Below, piece by piece: positions 1 to 13,699 of a stretch of 64,000 nucleotides of DNA; position 1 is the first letter of the stretch, and every line of letters begins with the position of its first letter. The position numbers were made by a program, and so were the translations under genes. The notes under the pieces are model-generated. The model had not been told where the DNA came from and made no database searches. It was given only the letters and a program-made list of their open reading frames with translations. Origin of the DNA: Torreya grandis. Lineage: Eukaryota; Streptophyta; Pinopsida; Cupressales; Taxaceae. Location of the stretch: NCBI GenBank assembly GCA_037957365.1, contig JARHVA010004808.1:62001-126000 (forward strand), in the 5' to 3' direction.

Positions 1-1539
1 AACAACATGATCTTTTGTTTTTATTATTCACTAAAAATATTTGCATCAAAGGAAGAGGAAGATGAATGCACATTCAACTCATTTATTTTAACAATTTTAG
101 ATGTAACAAAAGGAATCTTAGTATGCTCAATATGTAGACCACTTAATCTATCACTTTGCCTTAAAGGGATAAGGGAACTAGTCTTCTTATATGGCATATA
201 ATGAGATCATGAAAATACATATAAGGCTATGGCCAAGGTGATAAATATTCATTTTATTAATGTATGAGGAAATATGAAATCAAAATTGAAACCCTAAGAT
301 AAAAAAAAATTGAAAACCCAGAAAGAAAGATGGAACCCTAAAGGAAATCTAAGTTTTTTCTATGTTTTAGAAAAAATGTGGGTTCACCAATATGTTTTAT
401 CTTATTTTGATTATGTGAACCAAAACAAGTATAAAACTTTGCATTATTCTAATTATATGAAGTGTATAATTAATACACCAATTTGAATGTAAAATATAGA
501 ATGTGATTAAATAATTTCACTTTCTATAATAGAAATGATGCAAGGGATTTAGATACTTAGCATGTTTTTATTTTGTGTACGTCTGAAACTAGATGCAGGT
601 GATTGAGGGGATGGAAACTAAATCAAGAGTAATTTGGATTGGGAACTGGTGTATGGATGCACCTAGACAAAAAATTTAGTCTTTGGATTCTAACATCTAC
701 ACAGGCGTATGATGCTCCAATTTTATCCTATGAGATTGTATCTCATTATTTTGGTATAGGTCATTACACCTACTTGAAATATGTCTACCTATGCAATATC
801 ATCCTCTATGTGTGCACAAATGTATACACTTATGTCCTTATCTTTGAAACCCTACATCCACTTTTGAACCTAAGTTTAGGCTTAAAAAAGGGTAAGAATG
901 ATGGTTTGAGCTGACCTCAACCACTCCCCAATGAATAGTTGAGCACTACCTTAATGCTCAAAAATGTTTGCTTGATGGTGCCCACATTTAGAATAAAACA
1001 TGGGATCTCTACTAAGTGTGAGACTACTCTAAGAAAATAACATCTAGAGATAACTAATTTTGTTTCCTATTTTAATGTTAATCTACCTACTCTAATTGCA
1101 TAAAAGAGAGTTTTAGTAAGAAAAAGAAAGAAAGAAATAAATAAAAAATGGTGGTGATACAACATAAAAGAAAATGGGAGGATTTCCTATCTATTAAAAC
1201 AAAGTTAAGCCAATATAAATGAAGGTAAATAAACACAATTAATTGAAATTAATACAAGGGAAATAAGCAACACAAATTTACCATAGAAAAATAGAAACTA
1301 AAGGACAAATAAAGAGAGCCACATAAGTCTTACTCTTGCAGAAATTATGCATAATGCATTACATATCAAAAGAGGGTTTGGGATATTAATGTAAAATAAA
1401 TAAATAGGGGTGCAAATATGAATTCTAAAATTTAGTAAGCATAAAAGTCTTAGGAAATCATCTTTTTATCAAGGTGATAAATTTAAATATATAATAAGAG
1501 AAGAAATAACAAATCATTAATATCGTGACAATTTAATAT
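1..1539. other. AT-rich stretch, nothing recognised
   Basis: I found no coding region, RNA gene or repeat boundary here. Short open frames (longest about 90 codons, near 639-914) resemble no family I know and are what chance gives in AT-rich DNA. The stretch is the left flank of the outer LTR element that starts at 1545. Confidence 0.5.
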
Positions 1540-1544
1540 GATAG

Positions 1545-2858
1545 TGTAGGCACTATTTATGAACTATACAGCACCTCAGTCTTGTACACTTGGAAAACTT
1601 AAACCTTGGTTGTTCCTCTCAATTCTAGACCTTTCCTACTTCTACAAGTCTAGTATCTACTCTCTCTTGTTCCCCTTTGCCTATCTCTCAGTCCAACTAG
1701 TCTTATGTTGATGACCCAGGCATTATATCTTGTTCAAAATGTTTAAAACCTACTTATCTTCCACCTCTATAAGTTTTGAGCCTATACCCACTTTCTTTCT
1801 CCATAGACACTAAAATCCTAGATAGACACATGCATCGACACAAGTGTCATGCTCTGATGCAAGTGTCCAATTCTCTAAAGTCATCTCAATTGCAAATGAA
1901 ACGTACCCTACTAGTTGGCCTAAGTGATTTAATGAGATTTATTTATCCAAATGGAATAGTATAGATATAATATCAACCATCATTCATTCCTTACCTAAGA
2001 TAGACTAAGGCAACTTATCAAAAACATTTAATCAAGAATTCAATAAATCAAAGTTTTCCTATTTTCTCTTATTCTCATATTAGTCATAAGAACAACACAT
2101 ACAAAGGCCTAAAGTAGTGAAGGAGTAACCCAAGATCCTGATTTTCCAAGTTATAAGCTAGGTTACTATTGTACTTATTTTCCACATATTACATGATTCA
2201 CACACAAATCAACACATAGGGGATAACTACATAAGTATTAGGACCTATTCAAACTATTGGTTATGTAGGCAACACTCATTGATAGAGGGGTCTTTGGGTA
2301 AGTTCAAAACCATGTGCTCACTAACCTATTTTTTCCACAACCACTATGAGGAGGAAGAACTAGGGTTTTATTATTTTACAAGGAGCGACAATCCATGACT
2401 TAGATATGAATGCACCAAAGTGAAGGTGATGAAAAGCCTAGAAACATCTAGATGGTTATATCTTATTTCATTAGGTATTTTGTACATGACACCTAAGTTT
2501 GACATAGACATTAGAATTGATGCAACCATCCAAGGCTTATACAAGTGTTTGAGGTTATAGAGGCACAAAATACATAATTTGGTGAGTTATGGAATACTCA
2601 TCTAGTCTACTTCCTACCTATTTTAGATCTATATTAGCATTAGAACTAGTTAAGTACCTTGTTTTCATTATCATTACAATATCTATCATGATTGTACTTT
2701 CCATTTTTAGCATGTCTCAGCATAATAAATTTAGTATATGTTCTATCTGAGTTTTATAATTAATTAGCCTATTATAGATCTGTCTATCACCCTTATGCTT
2801 ATTCATTTCTATATTTTTAACCTTGGAACCCCCACATCTAGATTTTTAGGGTTAAACA
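1545..2858 (+). repeat. 5' LTR of the outer element
   Basis: It begins TGTAGGCACT and ends GGTTAAACA. It aligns along its length with 27485-28355 plus 33922-34319, for example the words beginning GTCTTGTACACTTGG near 1573 and GTCTTATATACTTGG near 27511. A stem-loop CTACAT...ATGTAG occurs at 2227-2268. It also holds a doubled word of the type GATGCAAGTGTCC near 1830-1870. Differences from the partner LTR are frequent, so the insertion is old. Confidence 0.8.
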
Positions 2859-3394
2859 TTTGGTGGACCTGATGTTTGAGCTTAATTATTACATAATCAT
2901 TCCCTTTTTGATGCTTATCTTATGCTTTGTCCTAATATTTATGTTCATCTCTCTCATCATGGATGATATCGATTTCTTTGATGATTATGATTATGAAACT
3001 CTCTAACACTGCCTCAAGGAAAGAATCAACATTAATTACTCTTGAATTGTTCTAAGTGTGTTATAACATATATAATATCAAATATTTGAGTGGTGGTATA
3101 TGGTATCCCTCTAATTAGGTCTATGCTCCCACCATTTGAAAAAATGAGTTAATCCATTTTATGAAAGATATTAATCCTTTACCTTATACACAAAAATTGG
3201 TTAACTTTTACCAACTCCATAAGGATATCATGGAGGATTTTTAAATTAATTATAAAGGGATTATTCTTTCAATCTCATTGATCAAAACCCCTTCTATTCC
3301 AACATTTCTAAACAATATCCTCCTTGTCAAAGGTGATGACTTTTTCCTACCTTCATTTGATATTAAATTTTTTTGAAAGGTTAACCAAGGTTCC

Positions 3395-5085
3395 ATGGCA
3401 TATTTACTAAGTAACATTAGGCCATTAAAAATAAGAAAGCATTACAAACCTAAATTTCAAAAAACTCTTAATGTTCCAAATATGTCACTATTACCAATAT
3501 CAACCAAGGCATATAAATTAAAATATCTTTACCTTCCAAATACTACATTTACATCAAAATTTACTACTATACCTAAAAAGTGCTTTTACCAAAGATTCCT
3601 CAAGATCCAATTGTTATATCCTTACCAGAAGTAAATGAACAAATATTTTCCAATGTTCTAATCTATTCAAATGATGTAACAAAGGTACCAAAATTTAAAT
3701 ATCTAATACCACTACCACATTATCCTAAATTTAGTGCTCATGAACTTGCACTTGTTATCCATGAGGATGATGATACTCTTATGCCTAGATTCAAATAATG
3801 TGGTGGGTTGGAACCAATGATGACACCTATGACAAATATCCATGGAATATCTTATATATATGATGAGTACTATTAGGGATCTTCAAAAGTAGGTTTCTAT
3901 ATTTCAAACATAAATGGAATTCCATAATACTAATACAAATGAGACCACATTCAATAATCAACCTCTTGAACAATATATACTTGAATATCCTTACCCACAA
4001 GATTTTAAACTACCAAATTTACGTCCTTTTTTGAGACATAAGGATCCATTCATTTGAATGATTAATTATGTACATTATTTTGGTCAATGGGAAAAATATG
4101 ACAAACTATTGCTAAAATTATTCCACAAGAGCATTTCCAATGAGGCTCAAAATTGGTTCTATAGCCTATCAAAAGGTTCCTTAACCATTTTTTTACAATT
4201 ATAAGATGCTTTCTTCATGGATTTCAATATCTAAAAGATGCCAAAACTAAAATTAGAACATTTTCACAATTTCAAACAATGTGTTGATGAATCCCTTTAA
4301 GATTATATTATTCCATTCAAAAGTACATCATAAGAACTAACATTTATACTCTCAAATTTGGAATTACAATTTATTTTTAGTAGAGGGCTTCTTTCCCCAT
4401 TAAAGGAAAGAGCATTAAATAAATAACTCGAGTCATTTACCCATTTATATAATTATGTGCATAAATACACTTCATTTATACTTACTTATCCAAAGTAACT
4501 TAACATATCTCCCTCCAAATACCAAAGTTTTATCCCTCACACAAAAGAAAGAGATAAATTGCCTAAGGATCGCTATGAATAAAAATGTGGTGTCATAATC
4601 TTTATATGACTAGTTTGTAAATGTTACCTAACATGGGGCCAATCCAAGGTCCACATCCTATGCAATCATCCTAAGGGAAAAAACAAAAAAAGAGTTCATA
4701 TCACTAGGATTTAATAGTTACATTATTCCTGAGTGGTGCTTACTTTTTGCATAACCACATTGATAGTACAAAATCATAAAATTATTGTAGTGAAAGACAT
4801 TTTTCACAACTTGGGTACCATGCCAAAGATATATGTGATAAGGGGCAACTTCATTTTATTTCTTTATTATTCCTATTGATTGTGGGCCTCATGTTGTCCT
4901 TACAAAAGTATGGTTCTTGACCCATACTCCGTTGCACTCACTTACATTGGGCAGATTTTGGTTATATGAAATGGAAGCTAAAATTGATCCAAATCAGCAA
5001 GGTATTTCTTTTTCTCTTAAAGGAAAATTGATTCATATTCCAAATGATAGCATCAGTTCTTCTACTACACACATAAAACGTGAGT
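3395..5085 (+). pseudogene. Decayed gag of the outer element
   Basis: With stops ignored, one frame from about 3960 to 4500 reads like a plant Ty3-type gag core: FKLPNLRPFLRHKDPFI, then NEAQNWFYSLSKGSL and DAFFMDF. These match the usual gag pattern of an aromatic-rich W-F/Y-x-L block followed by F-x-x-x-F. At least six in-frame stops (mostly TAA) and probable frameshifts break it. Two shorter open frames at 3395-3634 and 3580-3798 are the less decayed N-terminal part. Near 4970-5080 another open stretch (MEAKIDPNQQGISFSLKG) may be a remnant of the region after gag. No zinc knuckle, protease or reverse transcriptase motif was found. The gag assignment is fairly safe; the clade is not. Confidence 0.65.
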
Positions 5086-6115
5086 AATAACATGATAATT
5101 ACCTTTTAAACTTATCCAACCACCATTCAAACAATGTAAAACATCCAACATAATGTTGAAAAGTTTCACACATTCCAAAAATACCAAAAAAATAAAATAA
5201 TCCAAAAATACTTTCGACATCTACATATTCTATTAGCTCCTTGGCACCTATGTTTTAGTTCCATGTTGATGGATAACATATCAATTACTTATACATACAC
5301 ATGTGTTTCATGCTTCTATTTGAGTGTGATAAAGGCATACACAAATTCATGATCTATGCACTTTTGGAAGTTGGGTTTTACCTCTATTCATGTCACCATG
5401 ATGTTGGTGGCATCCACCTTATTTGATCATGATACTTCTAGGTTATATCATTATATGGTCACTTTACATGATCATGTTTGAGCTCATATATGTACTCACA
5501 TGTGCCTTTATCCATGTTTATATCTTATACAATGTACTTCATATGATATGTACTCGATAGTTTTTGTTAACACATTTGATCCATGGGCTACTATCATGTG
5601 TTTATGTTGGTTGCTTATGTTTTCATTTATGCACTTCCTTGAGTGTCTTGCCTTGCTATTGTCTTTATAATTGATCATTTCAATATGCTCCACTATTTGT
5701 GGCCTTCATGCCTTTGTTTGCTTATTTGACATGTAATGTCATTACTTGTTGTATAGACATTTAATATGCCATTCTTGCTTTTATGGACATTTGAATAAAT
5801 CATATCTATTTGATCATGTAACATTTGAATATGCCCCTTGCTTGCAGTATCCTTGGACCATTGTCTTTTGACTTGCAATTGAGTGTTCTTGTATGTGTGT
5901 TCAATTTTCTTGTTGAGCTTGTATTATTACTATCTAGACATTTCTATGATATTTATCATGCATCTTAGACCTTGATGTGATCATATTCTATGAACTATAA
6001 TGATACATTAACCTAGACATGTTCCTCTATATGCCACATGATACATTCATACTTTACATGGTTATCTCATCCTTTTGAGGTGTTGTAATTACTAGTTTCT
6101 ATTCTTTCCTCACCT
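5086..6115. other. Non-coding internal DNA of the outer element
   Basis: AT-rich sequence with no gene signal on either strand. Two antisense open frames of about 61 codons (5508-5878) show no family resemblance. By position it is the 3' non-coding part of the outer element. Confidence 0.45.
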
Positions 6116-6118
6116 CAA

Positions 6119-6405
6119 AGGGGGGGATATTAGTGGGGAAATGTCATAGAGGCATGGTTCCACACACTTTATAGTTATAGATTTAGTGGGGGCATGTCAT
6201 AGAGACATGGCTTCTCCACATTAACAGTTATCAGATTCAGTGGGGGCATGTTTTAGAAACATGTTCTCCAACCTTACTCAGTATTCAACATACCCAGATT
6301 ACATTGGGGGAATTTTTTGGAAACATGTTTTCCACACTTGCACTTATATTAGTTTTTATATTTATCCATATATAATGGGGGCATGTTTTAGAAGCATGTT
6401 CTCTA
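6119..6405 (+). repeat. Five diverged hairpin-bearing tandem repeats
   Basis: A unit built around a G-run followed by an inverted repeat occurs five times, at about 6134, 6187, 6240, 6304 and 6376. The clearest copy reads GGGGGCATGTTTTAGAAACA, so CATGTTT pairs with AAACATG over a short loop. Spacing is about 52, 53, 64 and 72 bases. A G-rich tract (AAAGGGGGGG) precedes the array at 6117. Copies differ by point changes but keep the stem. The role is unknown. Confidence 0.6.
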
Positions 6406-6484
6406 CATTCACACAATTTTTAAATTGGCCAAGAACATAATTATATGATTCAAAGAAACATTTATGGAATAATTATATACATTG

Positions 6485-7650
6485 TGTGAATACCCTTACC
6501 CCTGATAAAAAGTTTGTTTTTGATTTATTTCTATTGATTTGACAATGCAAACATGTTACAACCAATGTCAAATTATGGTGCTTGCGCTTAATTTATAGAA
6601 TTCAAATGAAATGAAGGAAGTCTGTTGTAATATATGATTTTACAATATTTTCATCATTACAACATTTTGAAACTCATAAATAAATTTTTCCAATCTTCCA
6701 CATCAAAAAATGATATTTATTTCCTTACAGGTGCATCATGAATATATCAACAATCATTATAAATTTCAGTCAATTAATTTGAAGATTACAATATGACCTA
6801 GTAGAGTATGAAGTCAAATGTAGCCATTTAAACCTCTGTCCATGCTAGCCAAAAGGGGAAATTAGTTATTTTTGAAATAGCAGCTCCTTCTTGGGCTTCC
6901 ACATCTCCTCCAAACACCCAATTTCACTAATAACTTCCACCACAAGTCTTAAGGTAGCAAGGCATCAATCTATATGCTCATGGAAATGAATGACATCCCT
7001 CCCAAATTCATATACTATTCAACAAAGGTTGGAGGTGCTATGGGCAAGATGTCAACCCCTTCTAACAACAAAGAAGGAGACTCCAAACATTTAAAACCAT
7101 GAACAGTTATATATCTTTAATTAATCCCTCTCTCAATGCTAAAATTGATATAAATGACTAACATGTATGATGAAGGGTTTTGCAATAGAATAGCACTGGA
7201 TTAATCATTATCACTACAAATTTGGAATCAGTTGTTACTCCACAAGCTAGGGTGGATAGTTTCACCACCGAACCCTACAATCCTCAAGCTCCTTGAGCTT
7301 CACAACTAGTTATGTAGAAAAATCATAAACTTTCCATTTTTTTGAATGAGCCTCCCAATTGTATTTTTGTATCTTCCTATGAATTCCCCCTCAATAATAT
7401 TTTCCCTCTTTTAATAATTTAAATATCAAAGTTTAGAGGGAAAATATAATATTAAAATGACTTTTTAATATATTAATATTTCACTTCAATCACTTAATAA
7501 ATATTAACTAAATAATATTATTCATATTATTTGACTTTAGGATGAATAATATTAAATAATTAATAATTGATTCTATCAATTAATTATAGCCCACGAGAAT
7601 TATATAGGCTATTCAACCTTAGGAGTTGCTAGTTAGAAGGCGACATTACA
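6485..7650 (-). repeat. 3' LTR of element 1
   Basis: It matches 15413-16529 almost end to end. In plus-strand reading both begin TGTGAA and end GACATTACA. About 50 bases longer than its partner owing to small indels. On the coding strand it begins TGTAATGTC, a start also used by element D here. Confidence 0.88.
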
Positions 7651-7722
7651 GTCTTCCCTTCATGGAATTACTTGCCCACAAGCAATTACAAATTAGGATG
7701 TTGAAGGATCTATTCTCCTTCC
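7597..7722 (-). repeat. Source copy of a 126-bp duplication (LTR/chromodomain junction)
   Basis: This stretch spans the start of the 3' LTR, the purine tract and the last part of the chromodomain coding sequence. A diverged copy lies at 8223-8349 inside the integrase coding region, in the same orientation. Confidence 0.75.
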
Positions 7723-10700
7723 TAAGTTACATCTTCTCCTGTAAAATCTCTCCATATAACCAGATATTCCCTGATTTTCTTGTTCCTCAATTTCCTCTAC
7801 CTTACTTCTAGGCTTTTATTAGGAACCAAAATCAATTTACCTTCCTCATCAAGGGGAGGAAGCTATGTTGAAACTGTCACCCACTATCCCAGTGCCTTTT
7901 TTAGGCATGACACATGAAAAAAATTGTGTATTCTACTACTCTCTGGTAGTTCAAGCTCATATGCTACCTCTCTCACTATCTTGATGATTTTATAAGGGCC
8001 ATAAAACTTTGGTCTCAACTTTTTGACACCACCCTTCTTCAATGATGATTGCATGCATGTCTACAAGTAAAGGTAGACCAAGTCCCCAACCTCAAAGGTA
8101 TACTTTTTCCTATGTTTGTTAGCATAAATATTTTTTTGGTTTTATGTATGATGCATATTATCCTTAAGTGACATAAGGATATCTCGATTCTCCTAAATCC
8201 AATCCTTGGCCTTGGGCATTGGGAATTATATAGGCTATTCAACCTTACGAGCTTCTAGTTAGAAGGGGAAATTATAGTCCTCTCTTCCTAAAATTGCTTG
8301 CCCATAAGTAATTACAGATTAGGATGTTGAAGGATCTATTCTCCTTCCCATCCATGAATGAATAAGCATCATAACCATACAAGTCTCTAAAGGGTGTCAT
8401 CCCAATAGACATGTGATAGGTGGTATTATAGCAATACTCACTCGAATGTAACCATCTAACCTAGGCCCTTTGTTGCCTTGAAACATAGTTACATAGATAA
8501 CCCTCAACCCATTTTTTCATTATCTTTATCTACCCATCTATCTGAGGGTGATAGCTAGTGCTCAGAGTCAACTCTATGCTTGACAACTTGAATAACTCCT
8601 GCTAGAAAGAAATAAAGAAATGGTTATCCCTATCACTAATAATATTCTTTTGTAATCTATGTAACCTGAATACCTCTTTAAAGATAAGTCTGCCACTTGA
8701 AGTGCCCTGTACTCTAATGAAATAGCCATAAAGTGTGAAAATCTAGTCAACTAATCAACCACTACAAAAATGCAATCTCTACCCTGTACCTTTGAAAGAT
8801 CAGTGATGAAATCCATCGATATGTTGTCTCACTTATGCTCTAGAATAGGCAAGGACTGAAACAGGCTAACAGGGAAAGTGTGCTCAAAATTTTTCTACTG
8901 ATAAGTTGTGCACTCTTTGACATATCACAAAACATCATCTTTGAGGCCCTTCTTGATATCTTACCAAAAGAGTGTCAAGAATATCTCTCAAAATTAGCTC
9001 CTTCAACTTAGATTCAAGGACCAAATATATCATGTCTTTGTGGTAGAAGATATCATCCACTACCCTATATCTATCATCTTAAATTTTTGTATCCATCAAA
9101 TCATAAGCAAACGCCATTTTGGAGTACTCAACCATGAGATGTGCTTTCCAATCTATTGAAATCTTAGACAAGGAACATATGGTGGGTTTCTTAGATAGAG
9201 CATCAATAACTAAGTTCTTCTTCCCCTTCACATACTCTATATCAAAGTTATACGCCTGAATCTTACTAACCCATTTATGTTGGTGTTCATTTGAGTCCAT
9301 CTAGTCTAGGAAGTACTTCAATCCATTATGATTAGTCTTGAATACAAATCACCCACCAATTAAATAATGCCTAAACTTCAATAATGCATACATGATGGTA
9401 AGAATTTCCTTATCATAGATAGAGTATAATCTCTCATCATCTCCGAGCTTCCTACTCTTATAGTTAATGGGATGCCTATTTTTGCATCAACACTACTCCA
9501 ATCCCCTCTCCTAAGGCATCACATTCTATCACAAAGGGATGGGATAAATTTGATAATGTAATAACTTGATAGGTACTCATGGCCTCCTTAAGTTTATCAA
9601 ACACTCATTGAGCCTCATTAGTCCATTTAAAATCACCCTTCCTGGTGAGATCTATGAGAGGTGCCTCAAGCTGAGAGAACCCCTTAACAACCTATTGTAA
9701 TAATTATATAGGCCAAAGAACCCTCATAACTTCATGAGTGTCCTCAATGGTGGCCAATCTAAAATCATCTGGATCTTCTTGTAATGCACTTGAACTCTCT
9801 ATGCACTAATGATGTGGCCTAAGTACAACATCTCTATCATATCACTCAAATTTGGAGGCCTTAGCATATGATGATTATGCTTTCATAATACCCAACATCT
9901 CATCAAGATGCTTTAGGTGGTCCTCTCATGTTTTGCTTTATATCAGTATATCATCAAAGAATACAAGAAGGAACTTATGTAACTATTTATTGAAAATGTG
10001 ATTCATATAGGACTGAAATGTTATGGGGGCATTGGTCAAACTAAATGGCATGACAAGGAATTCATAATGCCCATGGTATCACTTGAAAGCCATATGGATG
10101 TCTTGTTCCCGCACTTTGATCTGGTGGTATCCTAATATGAGATCTATCTTTGAGAAGAAGACAACCCCATACAGTTCATCTAACACATCAATGTTAGGAA
10201 TTATATACCTAAATTTTTATCATCTTTCTATTCAAAGCATAATAATCAATACACATCCTAAGAGTTCTATCCTTTTTCTTAACCAACACCATAGAGGAGG
10301 CAAAAGGACTTGAACTAGGCCTGATATGACCCATATATAGTAACTCCTTGATGGCTTTCTCAATCTCATCATTAAACTTCTTGGGATGCCGATAGGGAGT
10401 GGTGATGATCGACTTGGCCCCCTCTAGCTCAATAATCTACTTGAATTCTCTATCAAGTGGCCTCCCTAGAGGAATATCACTAAAAACTACACTGTGACTG
10501 TGCAATTCCTCTTACAAATCATCCTGGTAGTGTTTAGGCATGTTATCCATGGAATTAAAGGAGATCATGCATTGTGTTTCCCAAGCAACATCACCATGTC
10601 TAAAAATTCTCTCCATTCTTTTTGCTAAGACAACTCTAGGAGCACCATTAGACATTCCCCTGAAGACAATTTTCCTACCATCTACCTTAAACTTGAATTC

Positions 10701-11189
10701 CATGGTATAAAAGTTTTGTGAATACTTTCCAAGTGAGAGTATCCACTAGATGCCCAAAATAACATTGGTGTTTCATAAGTCCACCACATAGAAATCATTA
10801 GTAAATGTATAGCTACTTATTATGATGCTCATCTAAGGAACCTTCTGCATATAAAAAATCTAATATCCATCTACAACCATGACATTAAACCCCTCATGCT
10901 CAAAAGTCTATTGACCCTTCTTGATAACCATTATAAAATCTATAAAGTTGTGGGTATCCCCACTATCGATCAAGATTGTGATCCTCTACCCCTGTAGCAC
11001 TCCAAAAACTTTGAAAGAGTTAATTTTTGGTGTACTATACATAGTTGAAAGAGAACCATCCTTCACTACCTTATGTGGTGTCTCATTGGCCCCCAATTGA
11101 TCATCATCTGAATCACTATGCTCACTTCCTTGATTATGATCAAATTTCTCCTCTTCTTCACTATCAGAAACTATCTCTATATAATGCAC
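7651..11189 (-). pseudogene. Decayed pol of element 1 (PR-RT-RH-IN-chromodomain)
   Basis: Reading the minus strand, a protease motif LIDSGDTHNFI lies near 10944-10975 with a stop just upstream. Reverse transcriptase blocks follow: FLVMPF and TNAP near 10040, and the catalytic FFDDILI at 9943-9961. RNase H ends at 9079-9300 with FDIEYVKGKKN and DALSKKP. Integrase traces include VVVD-LTRFSHFMA near 8720-8780 and [11 protein letters not shown] with [11 protein letters not shown] near 7920-8030. The C-terminal frame REYLVIWRD near 7760 is a chromodomain, which defines chromoviruses. Stops are scattered throughout, and a 127-bp fragment (8223-8349) is duplicated into the integrase. Family order and motifs make the call safe; Tekay/Del is the likeliest clade. 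Confidence 0.85.
8223..8349 (-). repeat. Ectopic copy of LTR/chromodomain junction inside integrase
   Basis: It is a diverged copy of 7597-7722 in the same orientation. It interrupts the integrase C-terminal region between a block reading RDLYGYDAYSFMDG (right) and one reading AKDWIQENRDI (left, further along the coding strand). It looks like a replacement or insertion by template switching or unequal exchange. Confidence 0.7.
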
Positions 11190-12168
11190 CTTTCCCTTAC
11201 CAAGACACCTATGTCATGGTTCCCAAGGCTCCCTAAAGCTGAATCATAATTTCTTTCTCTGCAACTCCTATCGAGTCTCATCATCCATTCTATTTTTCTT
11301 GGGCCACTCCTTCTGAAATGGTTTCTTATTTTTGTCCTTTTGAGAGGTAGAACCCTTTGACTAAAATTTGTTCTTCAAATTGGTGGAATCCATGGCCCTA
11401 GCTTTTTTTATTGCCTTTGGTAGCGAGATAGGATTGAATATTTTGATCTAACCCCTTAGAGGGTCCATCAAGCTATCCATAAATAAGATCAATAGTCTCC
11501 TCTCTAATATATTAGTAACTAACACTAAGAGTCTCTAGAAATTAGCAATGTAACTATCAACTGATCTCTAGAATTTTAATTGAGCTAGCTCCTTAAAATG
11601 GAGATCAGGATTCTTGTTCTCAAACCTTTCAATTAACCTTTCTATAAACTCCACATAGGATGTGATCTATTCATGGACCATGGTGACCATACCATGATGC
11701 AGCGACTCATGAGCAATTCCATATAGATGTATGGTAGCATATTTGATTATTTCCTCTTCTGGCATCAGATTCAACTAGAAGTATGTATCAACCCTCTAAA
11801 CCCAAGCATGTGATGAAGTCTTTCCTAAACCATCAAATAAGGGTAAGATCAACTTACCAACCTTCTTCCTAAGATCATTGTGTTGATCTTTGTTACCCCT
11901 GTTGGGCATATATCTCATCCTAAAGTCTATATAGTCATGAAGGGAGATATCATGCTACAAACTTGGACCTGCATCAACCTAGTCCTTTCTAAGTTGTTAT
12001 TGCATCTCTATCAATGTGTGCTCATTGCCTTCTTGAGGCTCTACTATGGGTGGGAATACATGAATTAAAAGTCCTTGAATTAGTAGGTATAGTACAATGA
12101 TTGGGCATCCTATTATTAACTAAATTATTTGCTTGGCCATTATTGCCTCCGTTATTGCCATTTTAGTT
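11190..12168 (-). pseudogene. C-terminal half of element 1 gag, decayed
   Basis: On the minus strand this continues the gag frame cut at 12168 by the solo LTR. The Asn/Gly-rich linker is split exactly at the insertion. A degraded zinc knuckle follows near 11200-11260: the expected CFxCxExxExGHxC shape survives as FSFREPWEP and HRCLGKGK, with the first two cysteines and the glycine lost. Acidic sequence (SDSEEEEKF, 10986-11189) leads into the protease. Several stops interrupt it. Confidence 0.6.
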
Positions 12169-13699
12169 TGTTGGGTGAATATTTTGTCAAAAACTAACTG
12201 ATGAGCAAAATAGGTCTCTTCAACCACAGCATAGGGAGATTGGTCGGCCAAATTTGCAGGTTTACCACATCAAAGGGGAACAAATCTCTCATCTCATCAA
12301 GGGGAGGTTCCCTATAAATATGAGGAGCTATATACTATATATATGTAGAAAATAACACTCAAGGGTAGGACAACACCATCCATCTCTCTTTTTTCAGAGA
12401 TGATGCTCAAAAACAAAGGAGAAATCCAGGTTGAAACACTGAAGGCACTTCTCTTCTTTCAGAAGTGGTCTTACAACAAACAGCTGGAATTCTTTTTGAT
12501 AGGTAACAAGTAACTAGTAATAAAGGGCATAATAACTAGTAGACTGAGATGTAGCACAAAGTATCCATCTCGACTGCCCAAGAGTGAAATATGAAGGACA
12601 ATGAGGACATAAAGTCATCCTAAGGCCCTTTACACAAGAATAGAAAACAGACAAACACACTAAAAGCAATTGCGGGGGCACAAAGTCTCTCCACATTTGG
12701 CTTCAAGACACCTTCCTAATTACTTCCACTAGTTGCTTATTTCATTAAAATGGACAAGAACACATTCAAGAAATAGACATAAGAACAATCCCGTAAATGA
12801 CACAAGCTATAACAGCACAAAGTCTGAAAGTAACCTCTTTCTCATTCAAACAAAGAAATATGATCAACAATCTAAGCTCAAAGTCTCAATAATCAGCTTT
12901 CAATTTTGGTAGATTTTTGCTTCTATAACCAAAAATATCTCTTTCCATAAAATAAGAGAATACAATATATAGTAGCCAAAAAGGTCTTGGCACTTTGTTC
13001 CATGGAGCGGCCCATGTTGCATTCAATGCCTTGAATGCATTTTTTAGTTTTGTCAAAGAGGGCCATGCTCGAACAAGGTGGCCACCTTAACTATGGCATG
13101 TTGATTCATCTCAAATGTCTTCTCTTTGGCATGGGTTGTCTGGTCCTTTTCCTCATGTCTGCACAGTTGTCCACTTTGCCCTTACTCCAAGGAAGAAAAA
13201 TAGGCTGCACTTTTAATGCTTGCAAGCTCAAATATCTACTTGGTGGACTATTCCACATACTAGAATAACTCTTGCAGATATTTTTGGTCTTTCCTTCTTT
13301 CTTGATGCAATTTGAGATCCCAGGCTATCTTTTCCCCTTTTGGCTGGCTCTTTTAGCTCCTTTAGTTGGTCGCTGAGTTTATTTTTAGGTTCTGCGCCAC
13401 ATTTGAAAATCAATCGATATTTCATTATCTTGAATTTAACATCCATAAAGACGTTAAAGGTTCACTATTTCAATGGTTTGGGTGGTTCCCGTGATTCCTT
13501 GGTTTCGTCGCTTCTTTGGTTCATTAGCCTGAACCTTCTCTTTGAACTGATCTCTGAAAACTTTTGCTTTTTATCCTTACTCAGAGCTTTCCTTGAACCA
13601 TTAAACCCATTGAACTTATGAACCATTTTGGTTCAAGGTTCAACAATTCATCTTCTTCCTCAGAATCCTTTATTTTCTCTAAGTCTCTCGAGCCTTGAA

